A program made the position numbers and the translations under genes. From the NCBI RefSeq assembly GCF_032452875.1, contig NC_083896.1:1922001-1986000 (forward strand): a DNA stretch of 64,000 bases, written 5' to 3'. The stretch is from Bos javanicus (Eukaryota; Chordata; Mammalia; Artiodactyla; Bovidae). The notes under the pieces were generated by a model. It made no database searches and was not told the origin of the DNA. It saw only the letters and a program-made list of their open reading frames with translations. This document shows, piece by piece, positions 36,548 through 47,475 of the stretch (position 1 is its first letter; every line of letters begins with the position of its first letter).

Positions 36548-37285
36548 AGTATGCCTGTAGTGTGGTGTGAGTGGTGTATACTGTGTATATAGGGGTGTGT
36601 GTGCGTGTGCGTGTGCAATATGTCTGTAGTGTGATGTGAGTGGTGTGCACAGCATATACAAGGGTGTGTGTGTATCTGATGTGGTGTGTGTGTGGTATGC
36701 CTGTAGTGTGGTGTGAGTGGTGTGCACAGCATATACAAGGGTGTGTGTGTATCTGATGTGGTGTGTGTGTAGTATGTCTGTAGTGTGGTGTGAGTGGTGT
36801 GTACAGTGTATATAGGATGTGTATGTGTGGTATGTCTGTAGTGTGGTGTGAGTGGGGTGTACAGTGTATATAGGGGTGTCTTTGTGATGTGGTGTGTAGT
36901 GTGTCTATAGTGTGGTATGAGTGGTGTATACAGTTTATATAGGGCTGTGCGTGTGGTATATCTGTTGTTTGAAGTGAGTGGTATATACAGTGTATATAGG
37001 GCTCTGCGTGTCTGTAGTATGTGTGTGGTGTGAGTGGTGTGCACAGTGTATATAGGGTGTGTGTGTGTGTGTATGTCTTTAGTGTGCTGTGAGTGGTGTA
37101 TACAGTGTATATAGGGCTGTGTGTGTGTGTGTAGTATGTCTGTAGTGTGGTGAGTGGGGTGTACAGTGTATATGGGGGGGTGTGTGTGATGGGGTGTGTG
37201 TGTAATGTGTCTGTAGTGTGATGTGAGTGGTGGGCACAGTGTATACAAGGATGTGTGTGTGTGATATGGTGTGTGTGGGTTTGCA
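36515..37285. repeat. TG-rich minisatellite, about 11 degenerate units
   Basis: About 11 units of roughly 50-80 bp repeat a core that reads TATGTCTGTAGTGTGGTG, then a GAGTGGTGTACAG-like block, a TGTATATAGGG-like block, and a (TG)n spacer of variable length. The cores start near 36549, 36617, 36697, 36773, 36830, 36898, 36957, 37010, 37070, 37134 and 37205. Length differences lie mostly in the (TG)n spacer. The array starts about 490 bases past the MTNR1B stop codon. Confidence 0.9.
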
Positions 37286-37771
37286 CACGTGTGCACACAT
37301 ATGTGTAGGGAAGATCCTGGCAGGGTTAGGGTGCAGGACGCTGTCCTCGGAGCGGCACCTGCAGAGCACCCCTCGTCCTGCCCTGCAGAGCTTCTCCTTC
37401 CAGCCTCGCTCACAGAGGAGCCCTGGCCTCCTGCAGCCCCTCAGGGGAAGGGGTGAAAGCAGCAGGAAGCCCAACCAGGAGGGCAGCAGTGGGCAGGAGG
37501 CTGCCTCTTGCACCCCAGGCCCCTGTGCCTTCTGCTCCTTCCTCGCCCGTGCGGGACCGGGCCCCAGTGCACCCGGACTGTGGGCGGGCTGGGCCGGATG
37601 TGCTCACTGGATCGCGGCCTCCAGGACCTGCAGGGGTCCCTGACTGCCTGACCCCAGCGTGCTGAGGGGCTTCTCGTCCACAGGGTGAAGGGCCCCCAGC
37701 TGCGCACTGTCCTCTGACCGGCTGGCACAGCCCGGGCGGCTGACCTCCCCCGAGGAGTGGATTCTCTCCCA
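37286..37771 (-). other. MTNR1B 3' flank, GC-rich, no poly(A) signal seen
   Basis: This is the presumed start of the 3' UTR. It is GC-rich. No AATAAA or ATTAAA is visible on the minus strand between the stop codon and about 36300, so the true 3' end is not defined by sequence. Open frames here on both strands look like GC-rich chance frames. Confidence 0.5.
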
Positions 37772-38679
37772 TCATTTCCTGAGTGCGTTGCCCGGCTGGG
37801 CATCAGGTGGGAGATTATCTGCCTGCACAGGGGCCCGGGCACTATCAGCGGGGGTAGGCTGGCTGCCCGGGCCCTCAGCCTGGCTGCCCTTGGAAGAGTT
37901 CTGCAGGCAGCGCCGTGGGTTCCAGAGGGCAGAGATGATCCTCTTGTATTCCCTGCGGAAGTTCTGGTTCAGGAGCCCATAGACGATGGCGTTCAGGCAG
38001 CTGTTGAAATAGGCCAGGAAGTAGCTAGAGACGAACAGCCCCTCTGGCACCCGGGGAGCCACTTCTTCGGGGTCAATGGCCACGGCGAGGCCGATGCAGT
38101 TCAGCGGCGCCCAGCAGATGGCGAAGATCACAAAGACCACAAACATGCTCAGAAAGCTCCGCACGCGACCAGACCATGGGCGTGGCTTGCTCTCCGCCTT
38201 GACCTTCCTGCGGGCACGCAGCACCAGCACCCAGATGTGCAGGTAGCAGAAACACACAACAGCCACGGGCAGCAGGAAGTGCACGAGCACCACGGCCGCC
38301 GTGTATCCGGCGCTGGCCGTCTGCGCGAAGGTGCACGAGTAGACGCGCGGGTCGTACTCCAGGGACCCCACGAAGAAGTTGGGCAGAAGGACCAGCAGGG
38401 TGAGCAGCCAGACGAGGCCAACATAGACGGCGGCGTGCCGGCGGCGGCAGAGGCGGTGGTAGGTCACGCTGCGGCAGACGTAGCAGTAGCGGTCGACGGC
38501 GATGGCGGTGATGTTGAAGACGGAGCCGACCACGCTCAGACCCATCACGAAGGCGCTGGCCTTGCAGTGCACCTCCCCCAGGGCCCAGCCGTCGTGGAAG
38601 ATGGCCACGAGGCTCAGCGGGTAGGGGTACAAGGCTACGGCCAGGTCAGCGAACGCCAGACTCACCAAGAACAGGTTAC
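37772..38679 (-). CDS. MTNR1B: Melatonin receptor type 1B (MT2), coding exon 2
   Basis: This exon encodes residues 75-376: TM2 to TM7, helix 8 and the C-tail. The acceptor is TTGCTCCAG before GTAACC, and its phase completes the Gly75 codon from exon 1. Family marks are the TM2 Asp86, Cys113 and Cys190 for the extracellular disulfide, Asn175 (TM4), Gln194 (loop 2), His208 (TM5), CWAP with Trp264 (TM6), Tyr294 and Tyr298 (TM7), and NAIVY in place of NPxxY. These match human MT2 positions exactly, and several are known melatonin contacts. MT2 is preferred over MT1 because of stretches such as PNFFVGSLEYDPR and GLLNQNFRREYKRI. The TM3 end reads Asp137-Arg-Tyr, where melatonin receptors usually have Asn. 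Residue 222 is His where human has Arg. The C-tail ends NALRK and is about 14 residues longer than human (376 against 362). No frameshift or internal stop is seen. Confidence 0.96.
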
Positions 38680-39262
38680 CTGGAGCAAGAAACGGGCAGA
38701 GAGAGTCAGGCTGAGACCGTGTGATCTTCATCCTCTAGAATATGCTAGAATATTCTAGCCTCTGTCCCTCCCAGGAGGGACTCTCCCAGGACACCGATGT
38801 GCCACTGTCACCGTGCATCTGGGGGGCCCCTGCAGAGGCTGCAGTGACCACCTCAGGGGTCCAAAGCACCTGGCTGATGGAAAGGACCCAAAAGGCACAG
38901 CAATCAGAAAAGCCAGGTCTGATCCCAAGGGGGTTTGGGAAAAGGGGGCTCAGAGCCACTCAGTTGGGAGTGCCCTCAAGTCAGACCCTCAGGTAAAGCA
39001 GATTCTACACCTGTAGCTACAAACAGACCTACAAGGTAGAGAAAGTCCTCCGTGTCCAGACACACATTGTCACCCCACCTCAGAGAAGACTCCTGGGGAA
39101 GCTGTAAGACCCACAAGCAGGCTTCTTAAAATGCCTGTTTTAGCCTCAGATGCTTGAGGTCACCTCACTCAGAAACGACTGAAAAGACATTTGTTAGTTC
39201 CCTGGGAGTTCCCAGGACCCAACTGTTCCTGAGTCAAGAGCTAAGTTAGGATCTGAGGGAAA

Positions 39263-39468
39263 AGTGTTAGTCACTCGGTTGTGTCCGACTCTCTGCGACC
39301 CCACGGACTAGTAGCCTTCCAGGCTCCTCCGTCCATGGAATTCTCCAGGCAAGGATACTGGAGTGGGTTGCCAAGCCTGGCTCCAGGGGATTTTCCTGAC
39401 CCAGGAATCACACCCAGGTCTCCTGCATTACAGGCAGACTCTTTACCATCTGAGCCACCAGAGAAGGG
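39263..39468 (-). mobile_element. Bov-tA SINE (MTNR1B intron)
   Basis: Complete element bracketed by TCTGAGGGAAA / TCTGAAGGAAA (39252-39262 and 39469-39479). Confidence 0.92.
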
Positions 39469-39826
39469 TCTGAAGGAAACAGGGTGTAACTGAATAGAAA
39501 GGAGCTCATTTGGACATTTTGGAAGTGCTTTCCAAGCAGTGAGCTTCCCTGTCTCTTGCGACTTTCAAATACAGGTTGGATGGTGGAGGAGAACCCTGTC
39601 TTAGGGTAAACTGTGAGATTCCTTCCTATTCTACTGTCTCAGGAATCTGTTTAGTTAGTGGGAGAAAATCCCCCTCAAATTATTTCATGCTGGTACTACA
39701 GGCAAGAAATGCACATCTCAGGACCTGCCTGGGATGTGGGGGAATCTCCTGCTTTTTCATTTCTCAGTCTTGTTCTCTATCTCCACTGGTAGATTTCAGC
39801 TTCTGATTCCACTGTGCATATATGCA

Positions 39827-40039
39827 TGCTAAGTCGCCCCAGTCGTGTCTGACTCTGTGTGACCCCATGGACTGTATCCCACCAGGCTCCTTTGTCCATG
39901 GGATTCTCCAGGCAAGAATTCTGGAATGGGTTGCATGCCCTCCCCAGGGGATCTTCCTGACTCGGGGATTGAACCAGTGTCTCATGTCTGCTGCACTGGC
40001 AGGCAGGTTCTTTACATCTAGCAGTGCTTGAGAAGCCCT
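39827..40039 (-). mobile_element. Bov-tA SINE (MTNR1B intron)
   Basis: Complete element in minus orientation, with CTAAGTCGCCCCAGTCGTG at the tail side. Confidence 0.9.
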
Positions 40040-40124
40040 TCTGACTCTACTACTTAGACCTTACTTGGTCTCAGAGAGTGAGGGGTTACCTCTTTCAAAT
40101 TTGCTGTCAGATGACTCAGGAATC

Positions 40125-41120
40125 ATTATAGTTGATTTATAATATTGTATTAGTTTCAGGCGTACAACATAGTGATTCAGGATTTTTATAGATTATACTC
40201 CATTTAAGGCTATTATACAGTATTGTCTGTATTCCCTGTGCAATTCTTACAGTTTATTTTGCACCTAGTATTTTTCTCTCTGAATCCCTTATTGCTATGC
40301 TGCCCTTCCCCCATACCCTCACCCCACGGATAACCACGAGTTTGTCTCTGTGTGACCCTGCTTCTTTTTTGTTATAGTCACGATTTGTTCTATTTTTAGA
40401 TTCCACATAGAAATGGAAACACGCAGTGCTCATTCTCTGTCTGACTTATTCTACCAAGTAGAATGGCATCCAGTTCCATCCAAGTGGTTGCACGTGGCAA
40501 AATTTCACTCATTGTTATGGCTGAGTAATATTCCATCATGTATGTGTATACACCACATCTTCTTTATCCAGTCATCTGTTGATTGCCTCCATACCTTGAT
40601 AATTGTAAATAATGCTGCTATGAACACTGGGGTGCATATGTATTTTTTTGAATTAGTATTTTCTTTTTCTTTCAGACATATAACCAGCAGTGGAATTGAT
40701 GGATCATATGGACAGTCTATTGAATGTGAGAAAATATTTGCAAATGGTATGTCCGATAAGGGGTTAATATCCAAAATGCAAATAGCTCATAAACTCAATA
40801 TCAAAAAAACCAAATAACCTGATCAAAAAATGAGCAGAAGACCTATATAGATGTTTTTTCAAGGAAGACACACAGATGGCCAACAGGCTTATGAAAAGAT
40901 GCTCAGCATCACTAATAATCAGAGAAATGCAGATCAAAACCACAGGAAGATAGCACCTGACACTGATCAGAATGGCTATGACCAAAAAGAACACAAATAA
41001 CAAATGTTGGTGAGGATGTAGCGAAAAGGGAACAGAACCTTAAAACACTGTAGGTGGGAATGTAAACTGACGCCGCCACTGTGGAACACAGTATAGAGAC
41101 TCCTCAAAAAAAAAAAAAAA
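40125..41120 (-). mobile_element. L1 with 5' inversion (twin priming)
   Basis: The left part (40125 to about 40719) is L1 3' end in minus orientation. The right part (about 40720-41110) is the adjoining upstream L1 piece in plus orientation. The outer end of the right part (GAGACTCCTCAAAAA) abuts, in L1 order, the first base of the left part (CCATATGATCCATCAATTCC on the minus strand). Confidence 0.85.
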
Positions 41121-42304
41121 GAAATTAACTGTTTTGACATTTTGACATTTGGAAGTAGGTGCTGGAAGTTGAGGTGACCTGGGGTAATCTCAGTGCTGTC
41201 ACTTTTTAACTTGACCAAGTCCCTGAACTTCTTTTCTCTGTGATGATTGCTTTGTCGGTTCTGTTCTTTATTTTTGGAGCCTTCTTTCCCCCTCCTCAGA
41301 CACACGTGGCATGGCTATTTCTGTGACAAAAATCCCTTCTTTCCACCGTGGGGATGCTGGCCTCCGCAGGGCCCACAGCCTCCTGGCGGGGTGGCAAAGG
41401 AGCTTCCTGCCCTTGCAAGCACGGGCAGACAAAGGCAGGAGCGGCTGGGAGCAGGTGCGGCTCAGCCCGCTGTTTCTCAGGAAGCAAGTCAAGCTCTGCG
41501 GTGTTAACGTGGCCCAGCCTGGAATAACGCCCCAGAGGCGGCAAACAGCTTGTAAGCAGTAGGTAGAACACATTCGGCTCCACGTGGAAAGTGATTCAAT
41601 TACTCTTCCCCATTACTCTGGCCGTTCCTAAAAGGCTGAAATCAACCAGTTCCTGCTGCAGATCCATCTGCCCAGACGTCCTATCGTCTCCAGACTATTC
41701 CAAATTAGAGGAATAAAATTCTTGCCGTGTTTCCCATCTCTAAGAAGCCAGGCCCTGTCTAGATGAGAGTCAAGGGGAGGCTGAGTTCTCCAGTCCCATT
41801 TTCTACAGACAGGTGAGAAATTGAGCAGGACACGCAGTGCTGGCCATCACCCGGGCACAGGCCTCTAACGAGCATTTATCTCACAAGCCTTGGCGTTACT
41901 TATTTCCATCGGCCTCCATCAGACAGGGCATGTTAGTGGAGACAGACCTTCACAACAGGGTTTTGTATTAATATGGGTGGAAATCCTGCCATTATTCATA
42001 CACAAAGCACATCCCTCCACATACACAGCCACCACGGTCCCCTCCCTCTTGGCCTACTTTCCCTTTTTCAGGAAATCTAGTCCTCAGTGGGGATGTGTTA
42101 ATCTGGAAGAGAGCCAGCAGATGTTGAGCTATCTGGTCTTCATCAGAATTCTGCATCCCTCTTTCCTGTGCCCACTCTATTTTCTAAGAAGAATGTGTTG
42201 GTTTTAAATTGTATCTGCTCTTTGAGCTAAAAGTAGCAATGCAGAAATAGATAGTCATGGACTCATTTGCTCAACAAATACTGCTGAGTATTTACTGGGT
42301 ACCG
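41121..42304. other. MTNR1B intron, no repeat or gene recognised
   Basis: GC-rich at 41330-41560 with overlapping frames on both strands. No family recognised. Confidence 0.5.
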
Positions 42305-42316
42305 GCTCTGACTGTG

Positions 42317-42341
42317 GGCTTCCCTGGTGGCTCAGCCAGAT
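42317..42341 (+). mobile_element. Tiny Bov-tA head insertion with target duplication
   Basis: Only 25 bases, of which the first 19 (GGCTTCCCTGGTGGCTCAG) are the exact 5' end of Bov-tA. They lie between GCTCTGACTGTG (42305-42316) and GCTCTGACTATG (42342-42353). No body and no tail are present. Confidence 0.65.
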
Positions 42342-42449
42342 GCTCTGACTATGCTGGGGCTGAGGGTAGTGTGGTAAGCAAGAACGATGCATCTTCTCTT
42401 ACAGACCTCAGGGTCTCATACAGGGGACAATGAAATGAAAGTGAGATGT

Positions 42450-42630
42450 GAAGGTGATCTAGTGGTTACCATGCAGAGCGGCCAGGTTTGATCCTAGTCA
42501 GGGAACTAGATCTTGCATATTGTAAATGTAAAAAATCCTGCATGCAGCAACTAATGAACCCACATGCCTCAACGAAGACAAGGAGATCAGGCATGCTGCA
42601 ACTAAGACCCAGTGGAGCCACGTATAGTAA
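42450..42630 (+). mobile_element. Diverged CHR-type SINE
   Basis: GATCTAGTGGTTACCATGCA, TTTGATCCTAGTCAGGGAAC and AACTAAGACCCAGTGGAGCC match CHR layout with many changes. Confidence 0.7.
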
Positions 42631-43153
42631 TGAAATAGTTTTTAGTGAGATGCTGTGCGTGTTATGATGGGGAAGTTAACACTATCCTCTCTGTAATCCT
42701 TTCCAACAAGGTTAAACTTCCCATGCCTTGAGGTCTTCCTCCATCTTCCACTTACTCAAAAACGTGTGCTCTGTCCACTGAGCACCTATCATGCTTGGGT
42801 AGGGCACAGTGATGGCTGAAAGACATGCCCCTGCCACTGAGATGCCCACAGTGCTGTTGGGGAAAGAGACACAGAAACTGTGTTTTCGTGTAGGGAGAGC
42901 TAGGTGGGAGACCAGCATGAGGGGGTGAGAACACTGGGCAAGAGTCGAGTTATCCTGGGGCTGAGGGCAGTGGGCGGTGGGGTGGGGATGAGGCTGATCA
43001 AGCATGACCAGCCAAGGGATCAGCCACAAATCACAAAGGCCCTTCTTCTGGGCCTGCCTCCATCCCAGGATGGCTATTTACCTCAAATGGGATCTTGCAT
43101 GGGAAAGGATTTAAGAAATAATAATAATCTTCAAACAAATGTGAGGTATTCTT

Positions 43154-43583
43154 TTTTTTTTTTAATTTTTAATTTAATAATTTTAAAACATGTGTTCCCC
43201 ATCCTGAACCCTCCTCCCTCCTCCCTCCCCATACCATCCCTCTGGGTCGTCCCAGTGCACCAGCCCCAAGCATCCAGCATCGTGCATTGAACCTGGACTG
43301 GCATCTCGTTTCATACATGACATTTCACATGTTTCAATGCCATTCTCCCAAATCTTCCCACCCTCTCCCTCTCCCACAGAGTCCATAAGCCTGTTCTATA
43401 CATCAGTGTCTCTTTGCTGTCTCGTATACAGGGTTATCGTTACCATCTTTCTAAATTCCATATATGCGTTAGTATACTGTATTGGTGTTTTTCCTTCTGG
43501 CTTACTTCACTCTGTATAATAGGCTCCAGTTTCATCCACCTCATTAGAACTGATTCAAATGTATTCTTTTTAATGGCTGAGTA
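43154..43583 (-). mobile_element. 5'-truncated ruminant L1
   Basis: L1 3' end, minus orientation, with T-run at 43154. It is bracketed by GAGGTATTCTT (43143-43153 and 43584-43594). Very similar to 16060-16500, so both come from a related young subfamily. Confidence 0.92.
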
Positions 43584-43711
43584 GAGGTATTCTTATTAGT
43601 TATATTCAGGGATAGGCATTTGAAACAACTGAACAGGTAATTTATTAAAAATGTGACTACTTCAAAAATACTAAAACAATGTCCTTTCATATTAACATAA
43701 GCTCCTAATTA

Positions 43712-43927
43712 GGCTTCCCTGGTGGCTCAGTGTTGCAGAATCTGCCTAGCAGTGCAGGCCTCCCAGGTTCGATCCCTGGGCTGGGAAGATTCCCTCAAAG
43801 AGGGCATGGCAACCCACTCTAGTATTCTTGCCTGGGAAAACCCCATGGACAGAGGAGCCTGGCAGGCTACAGTCCATGGGGTCGAAAAAAGTCAGACACA
43901 ACTTAGAGACTGAACAACAAAGAGATT
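43712..43927 (+). mobile_element. Bov-tA SINE
   Basis: Full element bracketed by TCCTAATTA (43703-43711 and 43928-43936). Confidence 0.92.
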
Positions 43928-44170
43928 TCCTAATTAATCCCCAGATTCTTTGAGGGTGGATATTGTTTTCTTCCCAAATCACAATATTTATGAAAACCCT
44001 GGATCGTGTGGGTAAATCATACAAGGGCTCAGTTGAAATCTAACATAATTTTAACTTACACTTAGCAAGCAAATAGCGTATGCAAAAATAAGATGGAGAT
44101 ATTTTAACCACTTAAAAGAATATATTTAAGAGCACAAGCATCAACTTAAATAAGTAACTAAAATGCTTAT

Positions 44171-44389
44171 TGCTTTGCTGTGCTCAGTGGCACAGTCGTG
44201 TCTGACTCTTTGTGACCCCATGGACTGTAGCCCATCAGCCTCCTCTGTCCATGGAATTCTCCAGGCAAGAATACTGGAGTGGGTTGCCATTTCCTTCTTC
44301 AGGGGATCTTCCTAACCCAGGGATCAGGATCAAACCTGCGTCTCCTGCTTGGCAGGTGGATTCTTTACCCCTCGGCCAGCCGGGAAGCT
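44171..44389 (-). mobile_element. Bov-tA SINE
   Basis: Full element in minus orientation. The flanks share an AAATGCTTA / AGATGCTTA-type repeat. Confidence 0.9.
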
Positions 44390-44496
44390 CTATAAGATGC
44401 TTACCACAAAATCTTATACCATAACCATCAAAGCATTGCTTGGAAACTCTTATGGAAGCATTTTATTACTTTAATTACACTTAGTTATAACAAAAA

Positions 44497-44702
44497 GGCT
44501 TCCCTGGTGGCTCGGATGGTAAAGAATCTGCCTACAATGTAGGAGACCTGGGTTCAACCACTGAGTCAGGAAGATCCCCTGGAGAAGGGAATGGCAACCC
44601 ACTTCAGTATTCTTGCCTGGAGAATCCCATGGACAGAGGAGTCTGGTGGGCTACAGTCCATGGGGTCACAAAGAGTCGGATGTGACTGAGCCACTAACAC
44701 AC
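44497..44702 (+). mobile_element. Bov-tA SINE
   Basis: Full element; short flanking repeat ATAACAA (44487-44493 and 44703-44709). Confidence 0.9.
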
Positions 44703-45227
44703 ATAACAACAAGAAAACAATTGATATAGCACCTTAATGTTTATAATATGCATTCACACTAACTGACTCAATTGTTTTTCACAGGAATCCTTTAAGGCTG
44801 ATTTTATGATGGATCAGCTGATTCCATTTTACAGATCAAGACATTAGCACCCAGAATATGTGAACAGAGAAAGAGGGGAGGAAAAAAAAAAACAAGAAGA
44901 GAAACAAGAGGAAATCAGGAAAAAGAAATGTCAAAGGGATTGAGGGTGTAGAGTTTTTGGTCATCACAAGAGTGAGAAAGTGCCCTCTAGGCTGCCAGCT
45001 AGGAGACCAGCAGGGATGTGAGCAAGGGCGAGCCCGGTGAGCGCTGGAGGACACACTTCTGCACTGGAGGCCACCCTCCTAATCTGCTTTGCCTTCAAGA
45101 GAAGGAGGGAAATGAACTGGTGCTTGGAAAGGGCTATCTGATAGAGAGACTGTGGAAGATTTTTTTCTTCTTCTCTTTTAAATGAGAGAGGCTTCTACCT
45201 GACACATAATAAGCACATAGCAGTCTT

Positions 45228-45445
45228 TTTTTTTTAATTTACAATGATGTGCTCATTTGCAACGTTGTGTTGACTTCTGCTGTACAGCAAAGTGATTCAG
45301 TTATACATGTATACACTACTTTTCTTATACTCCTTTTCATTATGGTTTAATCGTACGACATTGAACATAGTTCTCTGTGTTACACAGGAAGGCCTTGTTG
45401 TTTATCCATTCTATATATAATAGTTTGCATCTGCTAAGCCTACAT
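45228..45445 (-). mobile_element. L1 3'-end fragment
   Basis: Antisense L1 3' UTR text (TTCTGCTGTACAGCAAAGTG, ATAATAGTTTGCATCTGCTA) starting from a T-run. Confidence 0.75.
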
Positions 45446-46580
45446 ATAACAATCTTAGCTATTACCTATTATTGGGATTTTTATATTATTATCACCTGCA
45501 TTATATCAGTCTTATTATAATTACATAAAATTATGACAGCCTGATATTATTATTACAAAGAACAAGAAAGAGGCTCATAATGTTGGACTAGGCTCCCTGG
45601 GAGATAAGATGTAAGAATTCCTATAGGATGAGAAAGGTGAAGTTAGGACACTGCTCCTGAAGTGTAAACTCCCTCAGATTCGGGACTTAACACTCTTAAG
45701 TTTTCCTCTTTCAGCCTTCAGTATCTTAAACTGTAAGACCTAATGGGTCATCAGTTTTCTGAGTTTTGCAGCATATCATGCTAAATACAGACTCTGAACC
45801 TTGTGGGGAGGAAAAAAAGGCAGTCAAACATGAAAATGTTCACACTCAGGGATACTGAGGACTCCAAGAGGGCAATTAACAAGGATTATGAGCTTTCTGG
45901 CTATTTGGCTAAAAGACATAATTAAGAGATTTAAAATGCTTCTATTTTTGCTCAGTAAAGAGAAAATACTTAGAGCTAAAATGTGAAGTTGGAAGGCTCA
46001 GGCAACATCAGAGAAGGAGTCTAAAGCAGCGCAGTTTAGTTTCAGCTGATGAAAAGCCCTCCAAAGCCTGAAGGCTCAGCAGCTCAGAAGATGCTTGCCA
46101 CCAAGGGATGTCTCCAGGAGTGCTTGATGGTGGATAAAGCCTGGCTGAGGCGGGGCCACTTACCTGGTAATGCCTGGAGGGCGGGGGCTGTGGGCCCAGT
46201 AACATTTCCTCCAGGCCCTTCAGAAGCTTTAGCTCAGGATCAGCCTGTGACATGTAAATAAATCACCATTTACCTCCTCGATTCAGGATCTGCTCTAAGC
46301 TAACTGGGGATGCCAACAGGGCCAGGCTGAAATCCCCCCCAGGAAGTCCGCAGCACAGCCAGTGGTTCTGGGTGAGAGATGATGCAGACTCTGTGCACTG
46401 CTGGGCGTCCAAGCGACAGAGTGGGTTCCAGACAAGGACCTGGGTGTTCAGCAAGCGCTCCGTGTCTTTCTGGGTAATCCCAACGTCAGATATTCCACGT
46501 CCTTCTTCCTTAGAAATCACAGGAATGCCCTAGATATGGCCATACCTCCACTCACTAACAACACCTCCCCGACAGCCTCT
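45446..46580. other. MTNR1B intron, no gene recognised
   Basis: No clear repeat family apart from possible old traces. Short frames only. Confidence 0.5.
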
Positions 46581-46627
46581 TAATCCATTACAAGAATTAA
46601 TCCATTAATCCATTAATCCATTAATCC
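46581..46627. repeat. Short (ATTAATCC)n tandem repeat
   Basis: About four copies of ATTAATCC in a row near 46597-46626, with a partial copy just before. Confidence 0.8.
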
Positions 46628-46879
46628 AGAACAAGAATCCATTGTCAGGCAGTGGCTCCTGATCATCACCTGGGAAACCAGGGTCCCTGTGCCGGTGGGC
46701 CAGGAACTATGGGTGCCGTGGTGCCTTCTGCTAGCTGATGGAGACTATCTCTGCATTACAGTAAGGACACGTTTCTCTCAGCTCTTTTCTGTGTGTGGCT
46801 GACAGTCTGGATGGTGCAGGGTAACAACAGGAGGCTCCATTTTATAGGTGGTTTACAGTGAGTAGCCTCAAGCCAGAAT

Positions 46880-47475
46880 GGGCAAGAGGCACATACACAT
46901 TACTATATATAAAACAGATAACTGGTAAGAACCTGCTGTAGAGCACAGGGGACTCTTCTCTGTACTCTGTAATGGCGTAGATGGGAAAGAATCTCAAAAA
47001 GAGTGAATGCATGTATATGTATGTATAACTGACTCACTTTGCTCTATCCCTGAAACTAACACAATGTTGTAAATTAACTACACTCAAATAGTTGGAGAAG
47101 ACTCTTGAGAGTCCCTTGACTGCAAGGAGATCAAACCAGTCCATTCCAAAAGAAATCAGTCCTGAATATTCATTGGAAGGACTGATGGTGAAGCTGAAAC
47201 TCCAATACTTCGGCCACCTGATGTGAAGAGCTAACTTTGGGGAAGATCCAACTTTCGAGAAGACCCTGATGCTGGGAAAGATTGAAGGCGGGAGGAGAAG
47301 GGGATGACAGAGGATGAGATGGTTGGAAGGCATCACCAACACAATGGACATGGGTTTGAGCGCACTGTGGGAGATAGGGAAGGACAGAGAAGCCTGGAGC
47401 GTTGCAGTCCATGGGGTCACAAAGAGCCGGACATACCTTAGTGACTGAACAACAACATACACCAATAAAAATTTA
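46880..47475 (+). mobile_element. L1 3' end, tail split by BovB
   Basis: L1 3' UTR text up to about 47090 (AACACAATGTTGTAAATTAA), then its A-rich tail resumes at 47463 (ATAAAAATTTAAAAAAC). Confidence 0.75.
47091..47456 (+). mobile_element. 5'-truncated BovB inside the L1 tail
   Basis: About 365 bases of BovB 3' sequence starting GTTGGAGAAGACTCTTGAG. The flanks share an imperfect TACACTCAAATA / TACACCAATA duplication. Confidence 0.82.

Noticed and set aside
36390..37413. Long minus-strand frames (up to about 305 residues) rich in His, Thr and Tyr
   Set aside because: They read through the TG-rich minisatellite in several frames at once. The repeat unit lacks stops in those frames, so the length is an artefact of composition.
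37772..38679. Assignment of the receptor as MTNR1A (MT1) or GPR50
   Set aside because: N-terminal, TM4-loop 2 and helix 8 text fit MT2 better, and GPR50 has a very long C-tail not seen here.
37757..38758. 333-residue plus-strand frame opposite MTNR1B exon 2
   Set aside because: It is the GC-rich antisense shadow of the receptor exon, with no domain of its own.
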